Assembly: GCA_964511385.1 (NCBI GenBank)
Contig: CAZEFE010000004.1
Coordinates: 1-64,000 of the forward strand
Direction of reading: 5' to 3'
Length of the DNA: 64,000 nucleotides
From: CAILHX01 sp964511385
GTDB taxonomy: Bacteria > Pseudomonadota > Gammaproteobacteria > Burkholderiales > Methylophilaceae
The notes under the pieces were generated by a model that worked only from the letters and a program-made list of their open reading frames with translations, was not told the origin of the DNA and searched no databases. Numbering within the stretch: the stretch's first letter is position 1; every line of letters starts with the position of its first letter. The translations under genes were made by a program, and so were the position numbers. Positions 32,775 to 41,871 of this stretch are shown piece after piece.

Positions 32775-34898
32775 TTACATAGCTTCTAGTTTGGCATATT
32801 CCAGCGCCAGCCACTTCACCCCGGCTTCCTTGAAGCTGACTTGCACCCTGGCATCCGCGCCGCCTTCGTAGGCCAAAATCACGCCTGCGCCGAATTTCGC
32901 GTGGCGCACCGGCTGCCCGATGTTCCAGGCCGGGGCGGCGGCAGAAGCGGGGCGCGCCGTTTCCTGCCAGGCGGATTGAAACGAACTGCCGGGATATTTT
33001 GGCGTTGGCTTGGCGTTCAGCCGTTTCAGCAGGTTGCCGGGGATTTCATCCAGGAACCGCGACGGCACGTTGTAGCGCACTTGGCCGTGCAGCATGCGGC
33101 TTTGCGCGTGGCTCAGGTACAGCCGCCGCCGGGCGCGGGTGACGGCCACGTACATCAGGCGGCGTTCTTCTTCCAGCCCGTGCGCTTCGCCCATGCTTTG
33201 TTCGTGCGGGCACAGGCCTTCTTCCAGCCCGCTGATGAATACGGTGTGGAACTCCAGCCCCTTGGCGGCGTGCACCGTCATCAGTTGCAAGGCATCACGA
33301 CCTGGATCGGCCTGGTGCTCGCCGGCTTCCAGGCTGGCGTAGGTGAGAAAGTCGGTCAGGCTGTTTTCGTCGCGTTCCTTCACAAAGGTCACCGCCGCAT
33401 TGACCAGTTCGTCCAGGTTGGCGATGCGGTCTTCGCCTTCTTTCTCGCTGGCATAGTGCTGGCGCAGTCCGCTGGTCTGGGTCACCACGTCCATCATTTC
33501 CGGTAGCGGCAGGCCGTTGCATTGCTCCTGCATGCCCTTGATTAGAGTGACAAAAGCGGCGATTTTGCCGCCTTGCGTCAATGCCGCCTGCCACAGGCTG
33601 AAGGTGTGGGTGCGGGCGATTTCCTGCAATTGTTCCAGGCTGCGCGCGCCGATGCCGCGCGTGGGGAAGTTGATGACGCGTAGTAGCGAGGTGTCGTCGT
33701 CCGGGTTGGTCACCAGTCGCAGATAGGCTAAAGCATGCTTGATCTCGGCGCGCTCGAAGAAGCGCAGGCCGCCATACACGCGATAAGGAATGCCCGCCGA
33801 AAACAGCGCATGTTCCAGGATGCGCGACTGGGCGTTGGAGCGGTACAGCAGCGCCATTTCCTGCAACTCGATGCCGTCCTTGTGCAGCGCCTTGACCTCG
33901 TCCACCACGAACCCGGCTTCTTCGGTGTCGGTATACGCCTCGAACAGGCGGATCGGCTCGCCGCCGCCATCAGAAGTCCACAGGTTCTTGCCCAAACGGT
34001 TCTGGTTGTGGGAAATAATCGCGTTGGCGGCGTCGAGAATATTGCTGTGCGAGCGGTAATTCTGCTCCAGTTTGATGACTTCCTGCACCGCGAAATCGTG
34101 CTGGAAATCCTGCATGTTGCCCACCCGCGCGCCGCGGAAGGAGTAGATGGACTGGTCGTCGTCGCCGACGGCAAACACGCAGTTCTGCGAACCCGCCAGC
34201 AGCTTCAGCCACTGGTATTGCAGGCGGTTGGTGTCCTGGAATTCGTCCACCAGGATGTAGCGGAAGCGCTCCTGGTAATGCGCCCGCAACTGCGGCTCGC
34301 GCGCCAGGGTTTCATAGCAGCGCAGCAGCAGTTCGGCAAAGTCGGCCACGCCTTCGCGCTGGCATTGCTTGTCGTATTCGGTAAACACCTCGCGCATGGT
34401 CTGCGTGTGGCGGTCGTAGGCTTCCATCTGCTCGGCGCGGTAGCCTTCGTCCTTGCAGCCGTTGATGTAGTTCTGGATCTGCTTGGGCGGATATTTTTCG
34501 TCATCCACGTTCATCTGCTTCATCAGCCGCTTGATGGCGGAAAGCTGGTCGGCGGTGTCGAGAATCTGGAAAGTGGCGGGCAGCCGGGCTTCGCGATGGT
34601 GCGCGCGCAGGAAGCGGTTGCACAGGCCGTGAAAAGTGCCGACCCACATGCCGCGGGTATTGATCGGCAGCATGGCGGAAAGCCTAGTGAGCATTTCGCG
34701 CGCGGCCTTGTTGGTAAAGGTCACGCCGAGGATGCCGTTGGGCGAAACCAGCCCGTTTTGTATCAGCCAGGCGATGCGAGTGGTGAGCACGCGGGTCTTG
34801 CCGCTGCCGGCACCGGCCAGGATCAGCGCTGAGGTATGCGGCAGCGTGACCGCTTGCAATTGCTTGTCGTTGAGGCCGGACAGGATATCGAGGGACAT
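32775..34898 (-). CDS. uvrD: DNA helicase II, UvrD/PcrA family
   Basis: 707 aa from ATG 34898. Superfamily 1 motifs: Walker A ILAGAGSGKTRVL, VDEFQDTNRLQYQWL, GDDDQSIYSFRGA, EQNYRSHSNIL and VAVTRARRRLYLSHA. The C-terminal Tudor-like domain (NIGQPVRHAKFGAGVILA) fits UvrD/PcrA. It acts in nucleotide-excision and mismatch repair. There is no Shine-Dalgarno sequence before the ATG, and 22-bp repeats start seven bases upstream of it. This suggests that the prophage end replaced the native leader. Confidence 0.95.
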   Translation of the reverse strand: MSLDILSGLNDKQLQAVTLPHTSALILAGAGSGKTRVLTTRIAWLIQNGLVSPNGILGVTFTNKAAREMLTRLSAMLPINTRGMWVGTFHGLCNRFLRAHHREARLPATFQILDTADQLSAIKRLMKQMNVDDEKYPPKQIQNYINGCKDEGYRAEQMEAYDRHTQTMREVFTEYDKQCQREGVADFAELLLRCYETLAREPQLRAHYQERFRYILVDEFQDTNRLQYQWLKLLAGSQNCVFAVGDDDQSIYSFRGARVGNMQDFQHDFAVQEVIKLEQNYRSHSNILDAANAIISHNQNRLGKNLWTSDGGGEPIRLFEAYTDTEEAGFVVDEVKALHKDGIELQEMALLYRSNAQSRILEHALFSAGIPYRVYGGLRFFERAEIKHALAYLRLVTNPDDDTSLLRVINFPTRGIGARSLEQLQEIARTHTFSLWQAALTQGGKIAAFVTLIKGMQEQCNGLPLPEMMDVVTQTSGLRQHYASEKEGEDRIANLDELVNAAVTFVKERDENSLTDFLTYASLEAGEHQADPGRDALQLMTVHAAKGLEFHTVFISGLEEGLCPHEQSMGEAHGLEEERRLMYVAVTRARRRLYLSHAQSRMLHGQVRYNVPSRFLDEIPGNLLKRLNAKPTPKYPGSSFQSAWQETARPASAAAPAWNIGQPVRHAKFGAGVILAYEGGADARVQVSFKEAGVKWLALEYAKLEAM

Positions 34899-34904
34899 GA
34901 AAGT

Positions 34905-34983
34905 AAAGCGCGTTTGAATTCCGGACAAAGCGCGTTTGAATTTCGGACAAAGAATTTTAATACAATTAGATTGAATTCTGGAC
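34905..34983. repeat. 22-bp repeats, candidate transposase-binding sites of the prophage right end
   Basis: Two exactly adjacent 22-bp copies (34905-34926, 34927-34948) differ at one base; each ends in the core TTGAATTCCGGAC or TTGAATTTCGGAC. A third copy (34962-34983, 15 of 22 bases matching) follows after 13 bp. MuA binds 22-bp sites, and at Mu attR two of the three are adjacent, so the layout resembles attR. A TG dinucleotide lies six bases outside the first copy. Confidence 0.5.
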
Positions 34984-35062
34984 GGGTAATAATTAACCGC
35001 TTGACTCCACCCATCGGGTAGAGCGTACATACAGGTGTCGCAACCAACCATGAGACACCAAC

Positions 35063-35245
35063 ATGACAACAGCCGAGCAAGAGCTTCAAACCATCCATTC
35101 AGCTATCCTATCAGCAGCCGCGCGCGGCGAACTCGATCTTAACCAGGTTGCCCGTATCGTCCTAGCCGGCCGTGGGCAGGACTTGAATGGGAAATGGGTT
35201 GGTTTTGATCGAGCCGCCGAGATTCACAACATTACCAATTCCTGA
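35063..35245 (+). CDS. Small protein of unknown function, 60 aa
   Basis: A rightward gene against the direction of the tail operon, overlapping the end of the methylase gene by 14 bp. The sequence MTTAEQELQTIHSAILSAAARGELDLNQVARIVLAGRGQDLNGKWVGFDRA looks like a compact helical protein. An inverted repeat (GGTGTC ... GACACC) lies in the 30 bp before the ATG and may fold over the start. It lies between the methylase and the terminal repeats, so it is probably a phage cargo gene. Family not named. Confidence 0.6.
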   Translation: MTTAEQELQTIHSAILSAAARGELDLNQVARIVLAGRGQDLNGKWVGFDRAAEIHNITNS

Positions 35246-35996
35246 TGACCAGTTCACTCCTTTCGCCACGTCCCTGCTTACCGCCGACGGTATAGCTGAT
35301 CGGCACGGTATCCATATTCAAGCCTGAGAACGCTTTGCGCATCTCCGGAATATCGTTGACGCTGATGACCATCTTGCCCTTGATCGTCCTGGCCAGCGCA
35401 GCCATTACGTCATATTGCTCCAGGCTGAAATCCACGCCGTAGCCCTCCGTCCCCCAATAAGGAGGATCGCAGTAAAACAAGGTGTGTTCCCGGTCATACT
35501 TGCGAATGCAATCCTGCCAGGTCAAGTGCTCGATATAGGTTCTGCTCAGGCGCAAATGAGCCATGCTCAAATCCTCTTCAATGCGTAACAGATTCAGCTT
35601 GGGCGGGCTGGTCGTGGCTGTCCCGAACGTCTGGTTGTCCACTTTCCCACCGAATGCCAGCTTTTGCAGGTAATAGAACCGCGCGGCGCGCTGTACGTCG
35701 GTCAGTGTTTCTTCAGGAGTGATCTGCAACCACTTGAACATTTCACGGCTGGTGAGCGCCCATTTGAATTGCCTGGTGAACTCTTCCAGGTGATGCTTGA
35801 CGATCCGGTACAGGTTCACCAGCTCGCCGTTGATGTCGTTAAGCACCTCGGTGTGCGCCTGGTCTTTCATGAAGTACAGCGCTGCTGCGCCGCAGAACGG
35901 CTCAACGTAGCATTCATGAGCCGGGAACTGCGGCAGGATGAACTTGGCCAGGCGGCGTTTACCGCCAATCCACGGGATGATTGGTAATGCTTTCAT
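35232..35996 (-). CDS. DNA adenine N6-methyltransferase, D12 class (Dam-like)
   Basis: 254 aa from ATG 35996, with GAGAAAGG upstream; a TTG at 36005 is possible. SAM-binding motif I is WIGGKRRLAKFILPQF with EPFCGAAALYF, and the catalytic motif IV DPPY is at residues 177-180. Target sequence unknown. It is the last gene of the leftward late block, next to the terminal repeats, the place that com-mom occupies in Mu. A role in protecting phage DNA from restriction is inferred. Confidence 0.9.
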   Translation of the reverse strand: MKALPIIPWIGGKRRLAKFILPQFPAHECYVEPFCGAAALYFMKDQAHTEVLNDINGELVNLYRIVKHHLEEFTRQFKWALTSREMFKWLQITPEETLTDVQRAARFYYLQKLAFGGKVDNQTFGTATTSPPKLNLLRIEEDLSMAHLRLSRTYIEHLTWQDCIRKYDREHTLFYCDPPYWGTEGYGVDFSLEQYDVMAALARTIKGKMVISVNDIPEMRKAFSGLNMDTVPISYTVGGKQGRGERSELVIRNW

Positions 35997-36146
35997 AAGC
36001 TGCAAGCCTTTCTCAATAGTTGAAATTGCGCTAGGCTTGATCCCGCCGTGACGTCATGGCAGGGAGCCTTGGCTTTGGCTCACAGGTTTGGTCTGTGGGT
36101 TGAAGTGGCCGGTGCCGTGTTCGCGCACGGTTCCGGCCGCTCTCTT

Positions 36147-36629
36147 TTACTGCTTGATCCGGTACGGCCGGAACATGAACTTGGCATACGGCACGCGATG
36201 ATCCGGCGCCGTAATTGCCCAGCCGTATTTCAGGGCGAATCTGCTACCGCGCACGTCCTTTTCCCACGCCCAGGTTGAATCGAATTTAACCCCCAGCGTG
36301 AACTTGCCGAAGTTGCTGGCCGGGTTGCGGCCGCATAAAAATACAAGTTGTTGCCAATAGGTCGGGCTGGCTGACTGGTGCGCGTTGCCGATGCCGCGCG
36401 GATACAGATAGTTGCCAAACCAGGTGCTGCCACCGCTCCACGGCGTCAGCAGCAGGATCGAGGTGATCGGCCATCCGATCAGCCACACCGGCACGAACGC
36501 CATCCACCAGATCAGGTGAGAGACGTTGGCGCGCCAGTCGCGGACGGTCAGGCATAGCAGTTGACCGAGCAGGCCGATCGCGGCGTAGGCGATTAGCAGC
36601 CATTGCCACCAGGTGATTGAGGTCATCAT
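36147..36629 (-). CDS. Phage membrane protein of unknown function
   Basis: 160 aa. Two N-terminal membrane segments (WWQWLLIAYAAIGLLGQLLCL and LIWWMAFVPVWLIGWPITSILLL) are followed by a soluble part rich in aromatics (YPRGIGNAH, GKFTLGVKFDSTWAWEKDVRGSRFALKYGWAITAPDHRVPYAKFMFRPYRI). Its ATG overlaps the stop of the 52-aa gene upstream. It resembles a family of tail-proximal phage proteins (DUF7338-like by memory). Role unknown. Confidence 0.65.
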   Translation of the reverse strand: MMTSITWWQWLLIAYAAIGLLGQLLCLTVRDWRANVSHLIWWMAFVPVWLIGWPITSILLLTPWSGGSTWFGNYLYPRGIGNAHQSASPTYWQQLVFLCGRNPASNFGKFTLGVKFDSTWAWEKDVRGSRFALKYGWAITAPDHRVPYAKFMFRPYRIKQ

Positions 36630-36784
36630 GGCTGTTCAGCCTGGTCTGCTGGTGCCGGAGTATTACCTTCCGCCACCCAGGCATTGAATTCGTCGAATAA
36701 TGGATGGCCTTCAGGTATTTCGGTGAATGTCCCATCGTCGTTTAATTTACGAACAATCTTTGGGTTCCCAGTCAATTTATACAT
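36626..36784 (-). CDS. Small phage protein, 52 aa, downstream of the fibre gene
   Basis: ATG 36784 has AAGGA at good spacing. The gene ends at TGA 36626, overlapping the next gene as ATGATGA. The sequence MYKLTGNPKIVRKLNDDGTFTEIPEGHPLFDEFNAWVAEGN has the look of the short proteins that follow phage tail fibres. Its position between fibre and membrane protein, with tight spacing on both sides, supports expression. Confidence 0.7.
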   Translation of the reverse strand: MYKLTGNPKIVRKLNDDGTFTEIPEGHPLFDEFNAWVAEGNTPAPADQAEQP

Positions 36785-36793
36785 GTGTATTCC

Positions 36794-38332
36794 TTACAGT
36801 TGCGATTCGAGCAGGATTTGAGCGTTGCCTGCGGCCTTTACCGTCACCGGCGTTTGTGCGGTGAGATTGGCGGCGCAAGCGAAATTTATTTCAACGGCAT
36901 TCCGATCGGATGAAAATAGTGTCGGAGTCGCTGTGGCTGATACGATGCTGCCGTTCCCGTACTCGCCCGCGAAATTAGAATTAGTTCCAACCACGGTAAC
37001 GGCCGGCGCGACACGCATTGGTGGATCAAGCCGGAAAACGCCACGGAACGTGCTTGTAGTCAGCGCGCGGCCGGCATGGAATATATCGCCAGATCCTGCT
37101 GTGAACGGATTGATCATCCGGCAGAATTCACGGCAGGCTGCACGGTCATCCGACAGAAGTCGTGGAAGCATGTCCGTCGGTAGGGAGCCGCCTCGCACCG
37201 CGCGGAATTCGGTAAACCGGAAATTCTTGGTGGTTACAGCGCCGCATGCGGCGCTGACTTCCATTGACCAGCCGTTGGAACAATCGCCCATGTCAACATT
37301 CTCAAACTTGACCAGGGTGCCGGTCCCCGTGGGGACAGATTGCGCGCTGCTGGTGGCGATGGTGGTGGTTGCGCCGAAATTGTCCAGCGCGGTCGCCTTC
37401 TTGATGGTGATGGTGTAGTTGATACTGCTGCCCACGTCGTGATGCACCAGCACGCCGAAACTGGCTTTTTTGTTCTTGAACGATTTGGAATCCTCGCCCT
37501 TTTGCCGATATTGCGTATATACAACGCCGGAGCCGGTAACGGTCACGCCAGAAAGATGCAGCGCCGTCCCCGCATCGCCGATCGGCGATGCGGTATCTTG
37601 CGTGATGGTGCCGGCGGATACCGCAGTGCCCGTAGCCCAGGCCGCAAACATATCGACATTGCCGTACTGGCCTGACGTAGATATGGCAGGCGGCGCTTTT
37701 GTGGCAACGCGGCAATCCCCGTTGATGACGGTGCTAAAATGGGATTGGCTTTGCGGCTGCTGGTAATCTTTTCTGATGATACTCAGCGGAGTCGTTCCGA
37801 CGGTGATTGTTCCATCGTTGGAAATTTCAAAAATAGAGTCAGCGTTTCCTGGATACGCGGTGCCCTCTGTTACAACAAACAACACCCCAGCCTTGAGTTC
37901 CGCGCCGGTATCCATGCGCGGGTCACGCGTGGCCGGCACCGCTGCGCCGTTCCAGATGTACGGACCGCGCAATGCTGCGGTGGCGTTGTCTTTGTCCAGG
38001 AACACATCGCCTGCCACCATCGTTACGCCGTCAATGGTGGCTCCAGGTGCGGCCAGGTTGATGGCGGTGGTCGTCGCGGCGCGGACGATCAGCGTGGTAG
38101 CGCCGTTGTTGATGGCACTCTGTATCTTAGTAATGATCGCATCGCGGCATTGCGTGAACGTATCTGTACCAGGCGTCAATAGTGCCTCGCCGTTCATGGT
38201 AGCCACATGAACCAGCTCCATCATGAAAGCATTAAGCATATCTTCGGTAACCTGCGTCGGAGGGCGCGCAATACCCGTATCCTCCTCAACAAACATATTG
38301 CCTATGTGTCCAGCCGCCTCAGTCTTGTGCAT
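36794..38332 (-). CDS. Putative tail fibre protein
   Basis: 512 aa at the position of the Mu fibre gene, directly after gp48 and overlapping it by 14 bp. The sequence is rich in Gly, Ser, Thr and Ala with beta-type repeats (VRAATTTAINLAAPGATIDGVT, GTALHLSGVTVTGSGVVYTQY). The part from about residue 200 to the end resembles carbohydrate-binding jelly-roll domains of fibres. It probably decides host range. No chaperone or invertase gene is seen nearby. Confidence 0.7.
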   Translation of the reverse strand: MHKTEAAGHIGNMFVEEDTGIARPPTQVTEDMLNAFMMELVHVATMNGEALLTPGTDTFTQCRDAIITKIQSAINNGATTLIVRAATTTAINLAAPGATIDGVTMVAGDVFLDKDNATAALRGPYIWNGAAVPATRDPRMDTGAELKAGVLFVVTEGTAYPGNADSIFEISNDGTITVGTTPLSIIRKDYQQPQSQSHFSTVINGDCRVATKAPPAISTSGQYGNVDMFAAWATGTAVSAGTITQDTASPIGDAGTALHLSGVTVTGSGVVYTQYRQKGEDSKSFKNKKASFGVLVHHDVGSSINYTITIKKATALDNFGATTTIATSSAQSVPTGTGTLVKFENVDMGDCSNGWSMEVSAACGAVTTKNFRFTEFRAVRGGSLPTDMLPRLLSDDRAACREFCRMINPFTAGSGDIFHAGRALTTSTFRGVFRLDPPMRVAPAVTVVGTNSNFAGEYGNGSIVSATATPTLFSSDRNAVEINFACAANLTAQTPVTVKAAGNAQILLESQL

Positions 38333-38900
38333 AGCTCACCTCTCCACCCGATCCGGTAATATCTTCAAACCATAAAAAAACGTGCGCCTGCTTAAAGGCC
38401 AGCAGCGCATCCCATATAGGCTTTGGATCAACCACGGCCCGGTAATACCTCACCATTAGCACATACGTTGATCTTGAATTTCCCCACAGCCGGTCTCCCA
38501 CGTGGAACCCAACGCGCAGCGGGCGCAGCAGATGATCCACCGTCACCAGCGGCACCGGAAACGTCTCGCTGGCGGCGTTCTCGCTCCATAGCCGATCTCC
38601 CGTATGACTGCCCACCGTGAACGGTTGGCGCGGCATGGTTTCCGTCAGCCCGTTCAATGCCTCATTGGCCACGCGCCGGTATTCGTCAATGTGCCAACTG
38701 GTGTATTTCGGGCGATGGCGCTCAATCGCCATATCCAGCACAAGCTGCACATCACCATCCAGCCGGGCCAATTCAGCCCCGGCCATGACCATTAAGTTGG
38801 CGCCAAAGCTACCCGGCGCCCACTCCCACGCCTGGCCCGGCGGCAGCAGTGCCTGCAAGGCTTCACCGTACTGCGGGCCGGTGTGCGGAGTAATCTTCAT
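38319..38900 (-). CDS. Mu gp48-like tail protein (DUF2313/YmfQ family)
   Basis: 193 aa. The N-terminal pattern YGEALQALLPPGQAWEWAPGSFGANLM is characteristic of the YmfQ/gp48 family, which forms part of the baseplate wedge near fibre attachment. It overlaps gp47 by 4 bp and the fibre gene by 14 bp. Confidence 0.88.
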   Translation of the reverse strand: MKITPHTGPQYGEALQALLPPGQAWEWAPGSFGANLMVMAGAELARLDGDVQLVLDMAIERHRPKYTSWHIDEYRRVANEALNGLTETMPRQPFTVGSHTGDRLWSENAASETFPVPLVTVDHLLRPLRVGFHVGDRLWGNSRSTYVLMVRYYRAVVDPKPIWDALLAFKQAHVFLWFEDITGSGGEVSYAQD

Positions 38901-39946
38901 GACCAGGTCACCGGCGACAGCGTGAATACTTCACCGGCAGCAACAGTAATGTCTGCCACGGGCGCGATGCGTGTGTATTGGGTGGTAACGGTGGCAATGG
39001 CGGCATCCAGCTCGCCCATACCTATCATGGATGTCTCGCTCATTTCTGCCAGCACCAGGGCGGAAATGGCCGCCTCGATGTCAGCGCGGTTCTGGGTGGT
39101 GTCATGGCCCGGCAGCAGATGCAGTTGAGGCCCTACCGGGCGAATGATCGGGGCCGCCAAACGCCAGTCGGCAGTGGCCGGGGCGATGGTGTAGTAATAC
39201 GCTTCAACAGCGTCAAGCACCGCCACTGTTGGCTGCCTGTTCGCAAGCGTATTGCAGATCGGGCGCACCAGCACCGTGCCGGTGCCGAGCGCATGTAACT
39301 GCACCAGAGCGCCGCTCACCGATGGGTGTGCGTTCTTGGCCCATTGGCGATAATCCTCCGGCTTTCCGGAACGCGCCCCGCGTGTCACCACAACATTCCA
39401 CTCATCAGCAACGCGAATGCGCCAGTCATCCACCAGCTCATCATCAGCGCCACCGGTGAGTGCGGTGGTCAGCGTGATCGTACTGCTAATGCCGGGTACC
39501 GGATCAATCAGCGTCAAAGTCTGGCCAATCTCCATGTTGGTAGCCAGCCCGCTCGAAACGCAGCGCACTTGCGCTGTGCCATTGCCTACGCCATCCAGAG
39601 TGGTCGCGGCCAGTATTTTGTAGTCGTAACCGTTCTGCCCGCGCGCCAGGGTATCCGCCAGCAGGGCGGTGCCAGGGTTGCCGGTGACCGGCACGTTGCC
39701 GACCGCCGACGTGGCCATCAATCGGTCAACACCATATAGCGCCGCCCAGTCGTAAAGCCGCTCCAGAACGCAGGTAAGGGGGGAGGATTGCCGATCAACC
39801 CAATCCAGGTGACCGTGCAGGCCGTGACACCCGCGCGCCCAGGATGCGGATATCGGCCCTCCAAGAACGGCGGGCACGGTAGCAAAATCGCCTCCGATGC
39901 GCGCTTTAAGTTCCTGGAATGATGGCCTGGTATAGGGTGTGGTCAT
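38897..39946 (-). CDS. Baseplate protein J, Mu gp47-like
   Basis: 349 aa. Baseplate-J family features: YTRPSFQELKARIGGDF at the N-terminus, TSAVGNVPVTGNPGTALLADTLARGQNG, and RIRVADEWNVVVTRGARSGKPEDYRQWAKNAHPSVSGALVQ. It forms the ring of wedges in the contractile-tail baseplate. Coupled by 4-bp overlaps to gp46 and gp48. Confidence 0.92.
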   Translation of the reverse strand: MTTPYTRPSFQELKARIGGDFATVPAVLGGPISASWARGCHGLHGHLDWVDRQSSPLTCVLERLYDWAALYGVDRLMATSAVGNVPVTGNPGTALLADTLARGQNGYDYKILAATTLDGVGNGTAQVRCVSSGLATNMEIGQTLTLIDPVPGISSTITLTTALTGGADDELVDDWRIRVADEWNVVVTRGARSGKPEDYRQWAKNAHPSVSGALVQLHALGTGTVLVRPICNTLANRQPTVAVLDAVEAYYYTIAPATADWRLAAPIIRPVGPQLHLLPGHDTTQNRADIEAAISALVLAEMSETSMIGMGELDAAIATVTTQYTRIAPVADITVAAGEVFTLSPVTWS

Positions 39947-40362
39947 GATGGGTTGAGCGGCATCTCAACGATTAATTTTTCGCCATTGTGGAATCCGCTG
40001 AAGCGTAAAAAAACGCTGGAAACGCTTCCCGACGATCCTGGGTGCTCTATCTCTTCCACCTCAACCTGTTGCAATGCCGCTTCGCGCGCGGTCAGGGCAT
40101 CGCGTACCATATCCAGCGCCTCGCGCCGGGCGGCGCTGCTCAATGGCTGGCGGCGCACATACCACAGGCCGGTGCCAGCCTGCGGATCATTCCACCAGCC
40201 ACGGCGCTCGTAGCGATCAACAACGCGTCCTTCCGGTGCTTCCTGGTCGGTGAACAGCGCCGCGTAAATCAGCGTGGCCACCTTGGCATCGGTGTCATTC
40301 AAGGCAGGGTCGTCAAACGCCAGGTCAAACACCCCATTGTTGGTCTGTACCAGCTTCAGCAT
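39943..40362 (-). CDS. Mu gp46-like baseplate protein
   Basis: 139 aa from ATG 40362, which has GGAG upstream; the frame is open to 40446 without a better start. The family pattern is DPALNDTDAKVATLIYAALFTDQEAP followed by RRGWWNDP. It is a GPW/gp25-like baseplate component between gp45 and gp47. Confidence 0.9.
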   Translation of the reverse strand: MLKLVQTNNGVFDLAFDDPALNDTDAKVATLIYAALFTDQEAPEGRVVDRYERRGWWNDPQAGTGLWYVRRQPLSSAARREALDMVRDALTAREAALQQVEVEEIEHPGSSGSVSSVFLRFSGFHNGEKLIVEMPLNPS

Positions 40363-40364
40363 GC

Positions 40365-40859
40365 TCAAATCTCCGGAGGTGCGTGGTTGTGGTGCGGCTT
40401 GGCCGCATCGTTGTCCTGCCATGTCTCGACACCATTGCCATCCCACTTTTGACCCTGGCCATTCACGTCGAATTTATAGCTGGTGGTTGCGTGCAGCTTG
40501 ATGTTTGCGGCACGGACTTCAAAGTCCAGTGGTGTTTCAATCAGTATCTTGTTGCGCTTCAGGTGCACTTTCTGCCCCTGGTCGTCGTGCAGCGCTACCT
40601 CCCCCTCTGTCAGTTGCAGTTGGTAGCGCTTGTCGCCACAAACGATGGCAAAGCCGCCGGATCGGTCGCCAGCCGGGAACAGCAGATACGTCTCGCAGCC
40701 TGGCTTGGGCCGGTACGATAAACCATACGGCTCCACCCGGTGCAGGTTGGCCAGCGTCTCGCTATCCAGCACCGTGGCCTGTACGCGGTCATGGCTGATG
40801 ACCCTGCCCACGCCCTGGGCGACGATCAGCCGCAGCCGGTGCCACATCTGGGCAATCAT
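40365..40859 (-). CDS. Baseplate assembly protein V, Mu gp45-like spike
   Basis: 164 aa. Mu gp45 family: an OB-fold N-terminus (RLIVAQGVGRVISHDRVQATVLDSETLANLHRVEPYGLSYRPKPG) and a beta-helical C-terminus ending in repeated hydrophobic strands (DFEVRAANIKLHATTSYKFDVNG). The C-terminal tip would be the membrane-piercing spike. Three bases separate it from gp46. Confidence 0.9.
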   Translation of the reverse strand: MIAQMWHRLRLIVAQGVGRVISHDRVQATVLDSETLANLHRVEPYGLSYRPKPGCETYLLFPAGDRSGGFAIVCGDKRYQLQLTEGEVALHDDQGQKVHLKRNKILIETPLDFEVRAANIKLHATTSYKFDVNGQGQKWDGNGVETWQDNDAAKPHHNHAPPEI

Positions 40860-41866
40860 CGCCTCACCCCCACACCGGAAGCGCGCTTGGTGCGCTTTTT
40901 CTCCTCGCCCAGGAAAGCCTCGCGGTGCATCACCGAAAGCCTGGCTACGTGCCCGCCCTGTTCATCCAGCGCCAGGCTACGCTCGCCGATCATGTAAACC
41001 GCGTCTATGCCTTCCTGAGGTATCACCACGCGCACCTGCGTGTTGATCGCCCACAGCCCGCCATCGTGCCGCCACCCGGCCACTACCAGATCAAGCCGGT
41101 GCGCCCTGGCCAGCCTGCGGTTGCGCTCGAACGCGGCGCGCCTGCCGCAGCCGCCCAGACCGCCGCCGTGGCGATCCGCCACGATGTGCATGGGGCGGAA
41201 GTAACTGATACCGGGGTCTTTGGCATCGCCCTTCAGCGACTTGCCGCCATCGTAGTCAAACGATTTCACCCGGTATTCGCTAAAGCGCAACCGGTATTCG
41301 TCCACTACCGTGTAGCTCTTGATGTGGCGGCCATAAGTCAGCGTGGCCACCGGCGCGGAAGCGGTGGGCGCGGTTAGCAGCAGGCCGCCGTCCGGCTGCG
41401 GATAAAGCAGCAGGTTGGCGGCGCGCGCGGCGTTGATGAGGGCGTTGCTCGGCTGCTCGCACTGCATGCTGAAATGCGGCACCACGACAGTCTCGGCGCT
41501 CACCTTTACCGGCACTTTAAAGGTCTTGCAAAGGCGCTTTATAAGCTCTTCGAGTTTCAGCCCGTCCAGGGTGACCGAATACTGGCAATCCACCAGCTCG
41601 CGCCCCAGGGAACGCGCTTCAAGCTGCAAGTGGTGATCCTGTTCGCCCACGGCGCGGCGCAGCAGATCGGGGCGGACGGTAGTCACCAGTTCGCCATCGG
41701 CCAGCACCGCCACCTCGGTATTGGCTGTGATCGGCAACACCCCGGCGCCGTGCCCGCTTCCGCTGATTTTCAAACCGACGGTTGCGCACAAATCGTCTAC
41801 CGAGTCGTGGATCTCCACGCCCTGCCAGTAGCGGTACTTGTAGCCATCGAATTGCAGCTCAACCAT
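40856..41866 (-). CDS. Mu gp44-like tail protein (gpP)
   Basis: 336 aa. The N-terminus FDGYKYRYWQGVEIHDSVDDLCATVGLKI and the central SARTLGRELVDC-like segment (EARSLGRELVDCQYSVTLDGLKLEELI) match the gp44/GpD-type baseplate hub. The basic C-terminus is EEKKRTKRASGVGVRR. It overlaps the spike gene by 4 bp. Confidence 0.88.
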   Translation of the reverse strand: MVELQFDGYKYRYWQGVEIHDSVDDLCATVGLKISGSGHGAGVLPITANTEVAVLADGELVTTVRPDLLRRAVGEQDHHLQLEARSLGRELVDCQYSVTLDGLKLEELIKRLCKTFKVPVKVSAETVVVPHFSMQCEQPSNALINAARAANLLLYPQPDGGLLLTAPTASAPVATLTYGRHIKSYTVVDEYRLRFSEYRVKSFDYDGGKSLKGDAKDPGISYFRPMHIVADRHGGGLGGCGRRAAFERNRRLARAHRLDLVVAGWRHDGGLWAINTQVRVVIPQEGIDAVYMIGERSLALDEQGGHVARLSVMHREAFLGEEKKRTKRASGVGVRR

Positions 41867-41871
41867 GATGT

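Noticed and set aside
34984..35069. Longer UvrD N-terminus starting at 35069
   Set aside because: The extra 57 codons run through the repeats and have no similarity to UvrD; the family N-terminus begins at 34898.
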